Below are positions 54,217 to 62,859 of a stretch of DNA of 64,000 bases, piece after piece. The position numbers were made by a program, and so were the translations under genes. Positions within the stretch are counted from its first letter, which is position 1. Every line of letters begins with the position of its first letter. This stretch comes from Taklimakanibacter sp050251035 (lineage in GTDB: Bacteria > Pseudomonadota > Alphaproteobacteria > Rhizobiales > Aestuariivirgaceae): NCBI GenBank assembly GCA_050251035.1, contig JBFWNN010000007.1, positions 1-64,000 of the forward strand, in the 5' to 3' direction. The notes under the pieces were generated by a model. It did no database searches. It saw only the letters and a program-made list of their open reading frames with translations, and was not told where the DNA came from.

Positions 54217-55605
54217 GACATCGGCCAGCAGGCGCTGAAAATCGGCCGTCGCGCGCAGGCTCATCAGCGCCGGATCGATGCGCATGCCGAGCATGCCCTG
54301 ATCGTGATTGGCATTTGCGGTCGCCAGATAGGCGAGCGCCTTGGGCTGGTCGCCGAGAAGCGCATAGGTCCGGGCGAGCGCATAGGCGCCCTCGCTGCCT
54401 TCCGCATAGAGGCGCTGCTGAGCATCGAGAATGGCGGCGAGCATCGCCTGCGGACCGGCTTGCTCGAGGGCGCTGCCGGCGCTTTTAGCGACCGTCAGGC
54501 GGGTGGTGTCGCCGATGAGGCGCGCCGCCGCCATTTCCTCTTTCACATAGCCCTCATAGTTCTTCTCGGCGAAATGGATCGCCGCCAGATAGGCGCGCGG
54601 CGACAGGAAATCGGGCTCGCTTTCGGCGAGCTGCGCCAGGAGCGCCACCGCCTCCTTCGTCTGTCCGGCGTAATAGAGGATCAGGCCTTTGTCGGCGAGG
54701 ATGGCGCGTGAGCGCGGATCGAGCCGTTGCGCTTCGTTGACCTCGGCCAGCGCCTGATCGAACCTGCCGAGATGGAGGAGCGCCGTTCCATACCAGTGAT
54801 GGGCGCGCGCGGAGTTGGGATCGAGCTGCAAGGCACGCTTGAATTCCTGCTCCGCCCGCCGCATGTCGCGCGACCAGTAGAAAGTGACGAAAGCGAGCGC
54901 CGTATGGGCGTCGGCGAGGCTCTCATCGAGTGCCAAGGCGCGTTCCGCCGCGGCTTTCGCCTTGGGATAGGCCTCGCTCGCCGGCATCATCGTATATTCG
55001 CGCAGGAGATTGTAGCAGTTGGCGAGCCCCATATGGGCATCGGCATAGGCCGGGTCGACGGCGATCGCCCGGTTGAAATAGCTGACGGCCCGGTCGAGAT
55101 CGGCGGGCGTCCGCTTGTTCCAGAAGTAACTGCCCTTGAGATAGAGCTCGACCGCCTCGGGCTTGGAGGTCGGATGGCCGGGCCCGAAGATCCCGGTTGC
55201 CGGGCTCAGGAGCCCAAGCGCCGCCACGCCCGCCAAACCGGCAATGAGGCCCGCAAACCGCAGCCGCCGGTTTTGCCGGCGCATCGTCTTCGGCGGCTCC
55301 TCCGCGATCTCCGGCGCGTCTGTGACCGGCACGTCCGGCTCGGAGTCCGCAGTGTCCGGGCGGGCGCTTTTCAGCCATAGGTCCAGCTCGCCGGCAAAGG
55401 CATAGACGGTTCCCCGCTGCTTGCCGGGGACGCGGTGCACCGGCAGGCCGCGATGCATCTCCCAGCGCTTGAGCGTCCGCTCGTCCTTGTTGAAGAAAGA
55501 GGCGATCTCCTTCCAGCCATTGAGGCGCCGGTCGCGTCCGGCGGCGTCTTGGCGGTCCTGCATGTCCCGTAATGCCCTGTCCCGTCCCGACATGTCCGAT
55601 CTCAT
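54196..55605 (-). CDS. membrane-anchored HTH regulator with TPR domain
   Basis: 469-aa protein of three parts. An N-terminal MerR/excisionase-like helix-turn-helix (LNGWKEIASFFNKDERTLKRWE at about 28-50) is followed by RGTVYAFAGELDLWL, which is typical of regulators that recognise DNA from the cytoplasm. One membrane helix (LRFAGLIAGLAGVAALGLL) lies near 115-135. The periplasmic part (about 145-469) is built of TPR repeats (YADAHMGLANCYN, ADAHTALAFVTFYWSR, ARAHHWYGTALLHLGRFDQAL). The layout recalls CadC/ToxR-like one-component regulators. It is divergent from the autotransporter gene and may control it. Start uncertain: ATGs at 55605 and 55593. Confidence 0.8.
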   Translation of the reverse strand: MRSDMSGRDRALRDMQDRQDAAGRDRRLNGWKEIASFFNKDERTLKRWEMHRGLPVHRVPGKQRGTVYAFAGELDLWLKSARPDTADSEPDVPVTDAPEIAEEPPKTMRRQNRRLRFAGLIAGLAGVAALGLLSPATGIFGPGHPTSKPEAVELYLKGSYFWNKRTPADLDRAVSYFNRAIAVDPAYADAHMGLANCYNLLREYTMMPASEAYPKAKAAAERALALDESLADAHTALAFVTFYWSRDMRRAEQEFKRALQLDPNSARAHHWYGTALLHLGRFDQALAEVNEAQRLDPRSRAILADKGLILYYAGQTKEAVALLAQLAESEPDFLSPRAYLAAIHFAEKNYEGYVKEEMAAARLIGDTTRLTVAKSAGSALEQAGPQAMLAAILDAQQRLYAEGSEGAYALARTYALLGDQPKALAYLATANANHDQGMLGMRIDPALMSLRATADFQRLLADVGLPPFG

Positions 55606-55674
55606 GGTCCGGCCCCCATGATAGCACTTTTGCCGCGGCTTAAAGCGCCGTTTTGGCGGCATCGGAAGGGGACG

Positions 55675-58600
55675 ATGGCTGGGGGACTGGCGAGCGGCGA
55701 CAGCCGTTTTCTGGCATTGACTGGTTTGTGCCTGGTGCTCTCCTGCGCTGGTACCGGCACGGCACGGGCGCAGACGCTATGGACCGGCGCCAGCTCCAGC
55801 GACTGGTTCACGGCCGGCAATTGGAATCCGGCCGCGGTGCCTGGCAGCGCGACCAGTGTCCAGCTCAACACCGCGACCCCCAACCCCACCGTGATCGGGA
55901 CGGCGGGCGCGCAAGCCAATCAGCTCACGCTCGGCAATGCTGTCGGCCAGACCGGCAATCTGACCATCAATGGCGTGGGCACGCTGTCACTCACCAATAC
56001 CGGCGGCCTTTTCGCCGTTGGCGAGTTTGGCAAGGGCGAAGTCACCGTCTCCGGCGGAGCGACCTTGACCACGTTCACGACCTCGATCGGAAATCAGGCC
56101 GGCTCTGAGGGGGCGGTGACGGTCACGGGGCCGGGCTCCAAATGGAATCTCACGCCTTTCGGCGCATTTCATGTCGGCAGCAGCGGCACTGGGAAGCTGG
56201 ATATACTGGCCGGCGGACAGGTGACGTCTACCGCATTCGGCATGGATCTCGGTGTCGACTTGGGCGCGAGCGGCACCGTCACGGTCTCGGGCGCGAACTC
56301 GAAGCTCACGGTTCCGAGCACCACCAATATCGGCTCGGCTGCCGGCGGCACCGGCGTGATGCAGGCCGATAATAACGGCGTCCTCGCGCTCTCCGTGGTT
56401 ACCGTCGGCCTGTCCGGCCAGGGCACGTTGAAGGTGCTGAGCGGCGCGGACATGACCGGCAGCCAGTTCACTGTCGGCGCGAGCGCGCAAGGCGGCGCGA
56501 CCTTCAACGGTACGGGCAGCACCGGTGTGATCACCAACGCCGTGCGCATTGGGCTGAATTCCGGTGGCCAGGGCACGCTCGCCATCGAGGCGGGCGCGAC
56601 GCTGAACAGCGGCACCGGCCAGATCGGCGTCAACACGGGGGCGACCGGCAGCGTCACGGTCACCGGCGAGAATTCGCGCTGGACCGTGACCAACAGCCTG
56701 CAGATCAGCCAGGCGACGAACGGCGGTACGGGCGAGCTCCGTGTCCTGGACAAGGGCCGGGTCGATGCCGCGAGCCTCACCGGTCACAATTCGGCGAAGG
56801 TCGAGGTCGATGGCGGTGCGCAGCTCAATCTGCTCGGCTCGTCGGCGACCGCCACGACGCTCACCCTCGGCGCCACAGGCGCCGGCAACCGCCTCGACGT
56901 GACCGGCGGCGGCAAGCTCGCGACCCGGCGTGCCGATCTCAAGACGGTGGCGGGCAGCGCGGTCGCGACGACGATCTCGGGCACCGGCACGAGCTGGGAC
57001 GCCACCGGCATCACCATCGGCGGCGCCGGCACGTCGACCATGACCGTCACCGAGAATGCCGCTGTGAACGTGATCGGCGATTTCATCGTCGACGGTGCGG
57101 CCACGACGTCGCTCACCATCTCGAAGGGCGCCCATGTCGTGCAGGACGCCGGCGCCTCCGGCAGCGGCCAGTTTCGTCTGGGCGTCGACGGACATGGCAC
57201 GCTCAGGATCGAGAGCGGCGGTGTTCTCGACACCAAGGAGTCCTCTAGCTTCATCGGCTTCGCCTTCCTCGCCCGCAATGCCGGCTCGACGGCATCGGCT
57301 ACCATCACCGGCGTGGGCTCGACCTGGAACAGCGAAGGCCTTGTCTCCATCGGCTCGGGCGGCAAGGCGCGGCTCGAAATCCTTGCCGGCGGCAAGATGA
57401 CCGGGAACGCCAGCGCAACTATCGCCTTCCTTGCCGACAGCGAGGGTACAGTGCTGGTCAGCGGCGAGGGCAGCTCCTGGGTGCTTGACCCGCCTGCCGA
57501 TGACCTTTTCCCGCTCGCAGGCATCCGGATGGGCCTCGGCGGCACCGGCAACATGCGCGTCGAGGCCGGCGCGCATGTGCAGGCGAGCGGCATCGGCGTC
57601 GGCTCGTCCTTCACCGATTTCTTCACCGGCGTCACGACCTTCGGTAATGGCCATCTCGTCGTGACGGGAGAGGGCACGACGGTCGATCTCGATGTTGGTG
57701 CGACGAGCAGCTTCGATGCGGGCGGCGACGGCGGCACCGGAGTGATCGAGGTTCTCGACGGTGCGGTTGTCACCGTCGACGGCCGAGGTCACTTCGGCGC
57801 TTCCATCATAAACGACCGCGGTGGCGGCGTTTTCGAGCAGTTTCTCGGCCATGGCACGCTGACCGTCGACGACGCGCGGGTCACATATGCGGATACTCTG
57901 GACATCGGCGAGCAGGCGACGGGGGTGCTCAACATCCGCAATGGCGGATTCGTCTCCAATTCGGACGGCTATCTCGGCTCCTTCACCAACATCGTCGGCT
58001 CCGCCGGCAACGGCACCGCGACGATCACCGGCGCCGGCTCGAAATGGCAGAACAACGGCTTCCTGCAGGTGGGAGATCAAGGAACGGGCGAACTCAAGGT
58101 GCTGGCCGGCGGCGTGGTGACGAATACCAGCGCGACGATGGCCAATGCCGCGAACAGCATCGGCAAGGCGACGGTCACCGGCACCGGTTCGGCCTGGACC
58201 AGCACCGGCAATCTCACCGTCGGCAAACTCGGCACGGCCACGCTGACCGTCGCCGACGGCGGCGCCGTTAGCGCTGCAGCGATCTCGATCAATGCGCTCA
58301 GTACGTTGAATATCGGCGAGGGCGGTGCGGCGGGCGTGATCAACACCACGGCCATCGCCAATGCCGGACTCATCCGCTTCGACCACACCGGCACCGTGGC
58401 CTTCGCGACTCCGATCTCCGGTTCGGGTGCGCTCACCAAAACGGGGACAGGGGTGCTGACGCTTGGCGGCACCAGCACCTACAGCGGGGTGACGACGGTC
58501 AGCGCCGGGACGCTGGTGTTGGGCGGCTCGATCGCCAATTCCGGCGTGAGCGTGGCCGCGAACGGCCGGCTCATGGGCACGGGGACGATGGCCAGCCTGG

Positions 58601-60081
58601 CGCTCTCGGGCACGCTGGCGCCGGGCAATTCCATCGGCATGCTGAAGGTCGCCGGCAATGCCACGATCAATTCGGCATCTTTCTACGAGGTCGAGATCGA
58701 CACGAGCGGCAACAGCGACCTGCTCGCGGCCGAAGGAAGCGTGACCTTGGCGGGCGGCACGGTGGTCGTGCAGCATGCGCCGGGCACCTATGTGCCGGGC
58801 ATGACTTATACGATCGTCACCGCGCAAGGGGGCGTTGGCGGTATCTTCGCCGCGGTCACCGACAGCCTGCCGCTGCTTGATGCCGAGCTCATCTACAATC
58901 CGGACAGTGTGCTCCTGACATTGGTCCGCAACGACCAGTCCTTCGCCGGCCTCGGCCGGACCCCGAACCAGAGGGCGACCGGCGCCGGCATCGATTCGCT
59001 CGCCGGCGGACCGCTCGCCGACGCCCTTACCGTGCTCGGCGAGGCCGATGTCAGGGCGGCGCTCGATCTGCTGTCGGGCGAGATCCACGCCTCACTCAAG
59101 GGCGCCTTCATGGAGGAGAGCCGCTATCTGCGCGAAGCCGCGCTCGGCCGCTTGCGCGCTGTTCTCGACGCAGGAAGCGATGGGCCGTCATCGGCGCAGC
59201 TGAGCGGCGAGGAAGGCCTCATGGTCATCGGCGCCGCGGGAGGGCGAGAATTCGGGGCGCGCCCGGCCATATGGGGCACGGCGCTCGGCGCGACGGGATC
59301 GATCGACGGTGACGGCAATGCGGCGGATTTCGAGCGCAGCACCGGCGGGTTCCTGGCCGGCATCGACGCGCCCGTTCTCGCCAATGCCCGGCTCGGCCTC
59401 GTCGGCGGCTACAGCTACAGCTCTTTCGACGTCGACGACCGGCTCTCGTCCGGCTCGTCGGACAATGTCCATCTGGGCGTCTATGGCGGCGCGGCGTGGG
59501 GCGGCCTCGGCCTGCGCGCCGGCGCCGCCTATTCCTGGCATTTCGTCAACACGTCACGGAAAGCCGCCTTCGGTGACTTTTCCGAAAGCCTGGACGCGGA
59601 TTACGATGCCGGCACCGTGCAAGTCTTCGGCGAGGCCGGCTATCGGTTCGAGCTGGAGGCGGCATCCTTGGAACCCTTTGCCGGCATCGCTTATGTCGAT
59701 GTCCATACTGACGGGTTCGAGGAGGACGGCGGAGCGGCGGCGCTTGCGCAAGGATCGAGCGACTGGGATCAGACCTTTACCACTTTGGGCCTCAGGGCGA
59801 CGATGCCCTTGGCCTCGTACCGCGGCGATGCGACGCTTTCAGGCGTGGTCGGCTGGCGGCATGCTTTCGGCGATGTCACCCCGGAAGCGGATCTGGCCTT
59901 TGCCGGCGGCTTGCCGTTCGAGATCGCCGGCACGCCGATCGCCCGCGATGCGCTCGCTCTAGAGGCTGCCATTGCCATGCGACTTGGTGAACAGGCCGGC
60001 CTTGGCCTCGCCTATTCGGGCCAGATCGCCGACGGAGCGGAGGATCACAGCCTGACGGCGCGTTTCGTCATCGACTTCTGA
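55675..60081 (+). CDS. autotransporter (type Va) with PATR repeats
   Basis: 1,468-aa surface protein. The signal peptide (RFLALTGLCLVLSCAGTGTARAQ) is followed by a passenger of about 1,100 residues made of glycine-rich repeats such as GSVTVTGENSRWTV, GEGTTVDLDVG and GKATVTGTGSAWTSTGNLTVG, predicted beta-helical. A PATR repeat (GALTKTGTGVLTLGGTSTYSG) lies near residue 920. The last 270 or so residues form the autotransporter barrel, ending FVIDF. Function is probably adhesion, though no catalytic motif is seen. The ATG at 55675 has GGAAGGGG upstream; 55618 is an in-frame alternative. It interrupts the tsf-pyrH pair. Confidence 0.9.
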   Translation: MAGGLASGDSRFLALTGLCLVLSCAGTGTARAQTLWTGASSSDWFTAGNWNPAAVPGSATSVQLNTATPNPTVIGTAGAQANQLTLGNAVGQTGNLTINGVGTLSLTNTGGLFAVGEFGKGEVTVSGGATLTTFTTSIGNQAGSEGAVTVTGPGSKWNLTPFGAFHVGSSGTGKLDILAGGQVTSTAFGMDLGVDLGASGTVTVSGANSKLTVPSTTNIGSAAGGTGVMQADNNGVLALSVVTVGLSGQGTLKVLSGADMTGSQFTVGASAQGGATFNGTGSTGVITNAVRIGLNSGGQGTLAIEAGATLNSGTGQIGVNTGATGSVTVTGENSRWTVTNSLQISQATNGGTGELRVLDKGRVDAASLTGHNSAKVEVDGGAQLNLLGSSATATTLTLGATGAGNRLDVTGGGKLATRRADLKTVAGSAVATTISGTGTSWDATGITIGGAGTSTMTVTENAAVNVIGDFIVDGAATTSLTISKGAHVVQDAGASGSGQFRLGVDGHGTLRIESGGVLDTKESSSFIGFAFLARNAGSTASATITGVGSTWNSEGLVSIGSGGKARLEILAGGKMTGNASATIAFLADSEGTVLVSGEGSSWVLDPPADDLFPLAGIRMGLGGTGNMRVEAGAHVQASGIGVGSSFTDFFTGVTTFGNGHLVVTGEGTTVDLDVGATSSFDAGGDGGTGVIEVLDGAVVTVDGRGHFGASIINDRGGGVFEQFLGHGTLTVDDARVTYADTLDIGEQATGVLNIRNGGFVSNSDGYLGSFTNIVGSAGNGTATITGAGSKWQNNGFLQVGDQGTGELKVLAGGVVTNTSATMANAANSIGKATVTGTGSAWTSTGNLTVGKLGTATLTVADGGAVSAAAISINALSTLNIGEGGAAGVINTTAIANAGLIRFDHTGTVAFATPISGSGALTKTGTGVLTLGGTSTYSGVTTVSAGTLVLGGSIANSGVSVAANGRLMGTGTMASLALSGTLAPGNSIGMLKVAGNATINSASFYEVEIDTSGNSDLLAAEGSVTLAGGTVVVQHAPGTYVPGMTYTIVTAQGGVGGIFAAVTDSLPLLDAELIYNPDSVLLTLVRNDQSFAGLGRTPNQRATGAGIDSLAGGPLADALTVLGEADVRAALDLLSGEIHASLKGAFMEESRYLREAALGRLRAVLDAGSDGPSSAQLSGEEGLMVIGAAGGREFGARPAIWGTALGATGSIDGDGNAADFERSTGGFLAGIDAPVLANARLGLVGGYSYSSFDVDDRLSSGSSDNVHLGVYGGAAWGGLGLRAGAAYSWHFVNTSRKAAFGDFSESLDADYDAGTVQVFGEAGYRFELEAASLEPFAGIAYVDVHTDGFEEDGGAAALAQGSSDWDQTFTTLGLRATMPLASYRGDATLSGVVGWRHAFGDVTPEADLAFAGGLPFEIAGTPIARDALALEAAIAMRLGEQAGLGLAYSGQIADGAEDHSLTARFVIDF

Positions 60082-60640
60082 TCCAGGCGGTGCCGCGCGG
60101 CGACAGGCGATAGCCGACCTCCAGGCTTTCCGTCAGCCCGAGGTCCTTGAGCTTTCGCACGCGGATCTTGAAGACCTGGGTCTCACAACCGAGCCTCGCC
60201 GCGAGGTCGGCGGCGCGGACCGCCGGATGACCGGCGATCAGCGTGATGACGGCCTTGGTCCACGCTCCGGCGGAGCTCGCCTTGTCGAGGCGGTCGAGCC
60301 GGCGGGAAATCTCCGCGTCCTCGGCCTCGGTCGGCGGGCTCTCGCGCAAGCTTGCGCGCGGATCTCTGCCGGCGAAGCGCACGCCAATCTTGTAGACTTG
60401 GCCGGTGCCGAAGCGCCGCATCTCGGCGAGCAGGGCGGCGCGCGTCGCATGGCCCGCCTTGCGGGCGTCCGCCTCTGATATGGCGGCCAGCGTCACGGCC
60501 TCGATGGTGACGATGCCGACGACACCCAGCGCTGTGCGGACCTCGCTTCCGGCCTTGACACGGGCCTTTGGCCAGCGCCGGAAAGCGAGGCTGACGCGAC
60601 CGTCGCGGATACCTTCTAGCGTTGCCGATTTGAACAGCAT
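60068..60640 (-). CDS. ASCH/PUA-like plus winged-helix protein
   Basis: 190-aa protein. The first 95 residues (MLFKSATLEGIRDGRVSLAFRRWPKARVKAGSEV... YKIGVRFAGRDPR) fit the ASCH/PUA-like pattern, with a basic strand near 20-30. The last 70 (AVRAADLAARLGCETQVFKIRVRKLKDLGLTESL) look like a winged helix with a recognition helix. A fusion of a nucleic-acid base-binding domain with a DNA-binding domain suggests a regulator or RNA-related factor, but this is inference. The ATG at 60640 is chosen; TTG at 60655 is an alternative. Its 3' end overlaps the autotransporter stop by 14 bp. Confidence 0.7.
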   Translation of the reverse strand: MLFKSATLEGIRDGRVSLAFRRWPKARVKAGSEVRTALGVVGIVTIEAVTLAAISEADARKAGHATRAALLAEMRRFGTGQVYKIGVRFAGRDPRASLRESPPTEAEDAEISRRLDRLDKASSAGAWTKAVITLIAGHPAVRAADLAARLGCETQVFKIRVRKLKDLGLTESLEVGYRLSPRGTAWIRSR

Positions 60641-60647
60641 TTCACGC

Positions 60648-60712
60648 CAAATCAATGCCTTGGAGGCGAACCCACATCGCCCGAGTCTTCAACTTTACCG
60701 GGATTTGCTCTA
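60648..60712. repeat. dispersed intergenic repeat, copy C (upstream of pyrH)
   Basis: About 65 bp with CAAATCAAT...TTGGAGGCGAA, then GTCTTCAACTTTACCGGG and ATTTGCTCTACA. The last 30 bp agree with the reverse complement of copy B at all but two positions. It lies between the ASCH-like gene start and pyrH, so it may bear on the promoters of either. Confidence 0.72.
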
Positions 60713-60788
60713 CAGCTACGAATCGTCCCTGCCAGTGCCAAAATATGGTATCTCCCTCACTTCCTTCCATTTTTTCCATCGGATGAAC

Positions 60789-61508
60789 ATGGCCAAACTT
60801 GCCTTCAAGCGTGTCCTCCTGAAAGTTTCCGGTGAAGTCCTGATGGGGACACAGCCTTTCGGCATCGATCTGGGCACGGTGGAGCGGATGGCGGACGAGG
60901 TCGTCGAAACGCTCAAGACCGGCGTTCAGCTCAGCCTGGTCATCGGCGGTGGCAATATTTTCCGCGGCATGGCCCAGGCCGCCAAGGGTATGGACCGGGT
61001 CAGCGCCGACCATATGGGCATATTGGCGACCGTCATGAACGCGCTCGCCATGCAGGGCGCGCTGCAGGGCAAGGGCGTCGACGCCCGCGTGCTGTCGGCG
61101 ATCGCGATGCCGACGGTCTGCGAGACTTATGCGCGCGCCAAGGCGGTGCACCATCTCGAGGCGGGCAGGGTGGTCATTTGCGCGGCGGGAACCGGTCTGC
61201 CGTTCTTCACCACCGATACGGGGGCGGCGCTCAGGGCCGCGGAGATGGGCTGCGACGCGCTGTTCAAGGGCACCAGCGTCGACGGCATCTACTCCGCTGA
61301 TCCCAAGGTGGACCCGTCCGCCCAGCGGTTCGAGCGCATTACCTATGGCGAGATACTGGCGCGCGATCTGCGCATCATGGACCCGGCCGCCATCGCGCTT
61401 GCACGGGATAACGGGATTCCGGTAGTTGTGTTCTCGATCCGCACGCCCGGCGCGGTGCTCGCCGCCCTGAGAGGGTCGGGCAAATTTACCCTAGTGACGA
61501 AAGACTGA
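60789..61508 (+). CDS. pyrH: Uridylate kinase
   Basis: 239-aa UMP kinase of the amino-acid-kinase fold. The phosphate loop region is RVLLKVSGEVLMG, with LVIGGGNIFRG and GTGLPFFTTDTGAALRAAEM further on. Length is normal. ATG at 60783 gives MNMAK; ATG at 60789 gives the common MAK start. frr follows 5 bp after the stop. It is normally next to tsf; here about 6.6 kb separates them. Confidence 0.96.
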   Translation: MAKLAFKRVLLKVSGEVLMGTQPFGIDLGTVERMADEVVETLKTGVQLSLVIGGGNIFRGMAQAAKGMDRVSADHMGILATVMNALAMQGALQGKGVDARVLSAIAMPTVCETYARAKAVHHLEAGRVVICAAGTGLPFFTTDTGAALRAAEMGCDALFKGTSVDGIYSADPKVDPSAQRFERITYGEILARDLRIMDPAAIALARDNGIPVVVFSIRTPGAVLAALRGSGKFTLVTKD

Positions 61509-61513
61509 ACGCC

Positions 61514-62080
61514 ATGGCACAGCCAATCCCATTCGATGCAAAGGAAATCAAGCGGCGCATGCACGGCGCGGTCGAGGCCTTGAAGCATGATTTCGGCGGC
61601 CTGCGCACCGGACGCGCCGCCGTCAGCCTCGTCGATCCCATCCATGTCGATGCCTATGGTGCATCGATGCCGCTCAACCAGGTCGCGACCGTCACGGTGC
61701 CGGAGCCCCGCATGCTGTCGATCCAGGTCTGGGACAGGGGGCTGGTGATCGCGGTCGAGAAGGCGATCCGGGCATCCAATCTGGGCCTCAATCCGCAGAC
61801 CGAAGGCCAGGTCATCCGCTTGCGCATGCCCGATCTCACGCAGGACCGCCGCAAGGAGCTGGTCAAGGTGGCGCATCAATATGCCGAGAAGGCCCGCGTC
61901 GCGGTGCGCAATGTGCGCCGCGACGGCATGGACCAGCTCAAGTCGCTGGAAAAGGGCCATCATATGAGCGAAGACGAGCATCGCCAGAAGTCGGACGAAG
62001 TGCAGAAGATGACCGATGACACGATCAAGGAAATCGACGCGGCGCTCAAGGTCAAGGAAGGCGAGATCATGCAGGTCTGA
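61514..62080 (+). CDS. frr: Ribosome recycling factor
   Basis: 188-aa factor that splits the post-termination ribosome with EF-G. The coiled-coil head is KRRMHGAVEALKHDFGGLRTGRAA. The C-terminal domain has DLTQDRRKELVKVAHQYAEKARVAVRNVRRD and EDEHRQKSDEVQKMTDDTIKEID. Length is standard. It is co-transcribed with pyrH and uppS; 42 bp separate it from uppS. Confidence 0.97.
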   Translation: MAQPIPFDAKEIKRRMHGAVEALKHDFGGLRTGRAAVSLVDPIHVDAYGASMPLNQVATVTVPEPRMLSIQVWDRGLVIAVEKAIRASNLGLNPQTEGQVIRLRMPDLTQDRRKELVKVAHQYAEKARVAVRNVRRDGMDQLKSLEKGHHMSEDEHRQKSDEVQKMTDDTIKEIDAALKVKEGEIMQV

Positions 62081-62122
62081 GCGGCCAGCCGTTCATGACT
62101 ACGCCCATGAGGGGCCATTTCG

Positions 62123-62857
62123 ATGAATAACCACGCCGGCAGCGCGGCCATGCCGCGGCATGTGGCCATTATCATGGATGGCAATGGTCGCTGGGCCCAT
62201 GCCCGCGGCCTGCCGCGTTCCGCCGGCCATCGCAAGGGTGTCGAGGCGCTGCGCCGCGCGGTCAGGGCCGCCGGCGAGATGGGTATAGATTACCTGACCA
62301 TTTTCAGCTTCTCCTCCGAGAACTGGTCGCGGCCGCCCGCCGAAGTCTCCTTCCTGCTCGACCTCATGCGCCATTTCGTCCGCCAGGACGTCGCCGAGCT
62401 GCATCGCGAGAATGTCCGCATCCGCATCATCGGCGAGCGCCAGGGCCTCGCCCCAGATATCGTGACGCTCATCGAGGAGACCGAGCAGCGCACCAGGGCC
62501 AATACCGGGCTAACGCTCGTCGTCGCCTTCAACTATGGCTCCAGGCAGGAGATCGCCAAGGCCGCGCGCGATCTGGCTCAGGCCGTGAAGGAGGGGCGCA
62601 TCGAGCCCGACAGCATCACGCCGGAGCTCCTCGGCAGCCACCTCTCGACCGAGGGCATTCCCGATCCCGATCTCCTCATCCGCACCAGCGGCGAGCAGCG
62701 CCTGTCGAACTATCTGTTGTGGCAATGCGCTTATGCCGAGTTCGTCTTTGTCGACGAATATTGGCCCGACTTCAACCGCGAGACCTTGCAGCGCGCCATC
62801 GCCGAATATCTGACGCGCGAGCGGCGCTTCGGCGGGCTGACCGCGCAATCCGCCTGA
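62123..62857 (+). CDS. uppS: Undecaprenyl diphosphate synthase
   Basis: 244-aa cis-prenyltransferase that makes the C55 carrier lipid for peptidoglycan. The signature VAIIMDGNGRWAHARGLPRSAGH has the catalytic Asp, FSFSSENW follows, and the C-terminal LLIRTSGEQRLSNYLLWQCAYAE is intact. It uses isopentenyl units supplied by the pathway that includes IspDF, encoded at 12777-13946. cdsA starts 2 bp after the stop. Confidence 0.96.
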   Translation: MNNHAGSAAMPRHVAIIMDGNGRWAHARGLPRSAGHRKGVEALRRAVRAAGEMGIDYLTIFSFSSENWSRPPAEVSFLLDLMRHFVRQDVAELHRENVRIRIIGERQGLAPDIVTLIEETEQRTRANTGLTLVVAFNYGSRQEIAKAARDLAQAVKEGRIEPDSITPELLGSHLSTEGIPDPDLLIRTSGEQRLSNYLLWQCAYAEFVFVDEYWPDFNRETLQRAIAEYLTRERRFGGLTAQSA

Positions 62858-62859
62858 TA

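Noticed and set aside
55987..59088. 1,033-aa frame opposite the autotransporter
   Set aside because: The repeats of the autotransporter keep the antisense frame open; no start signal or domain.
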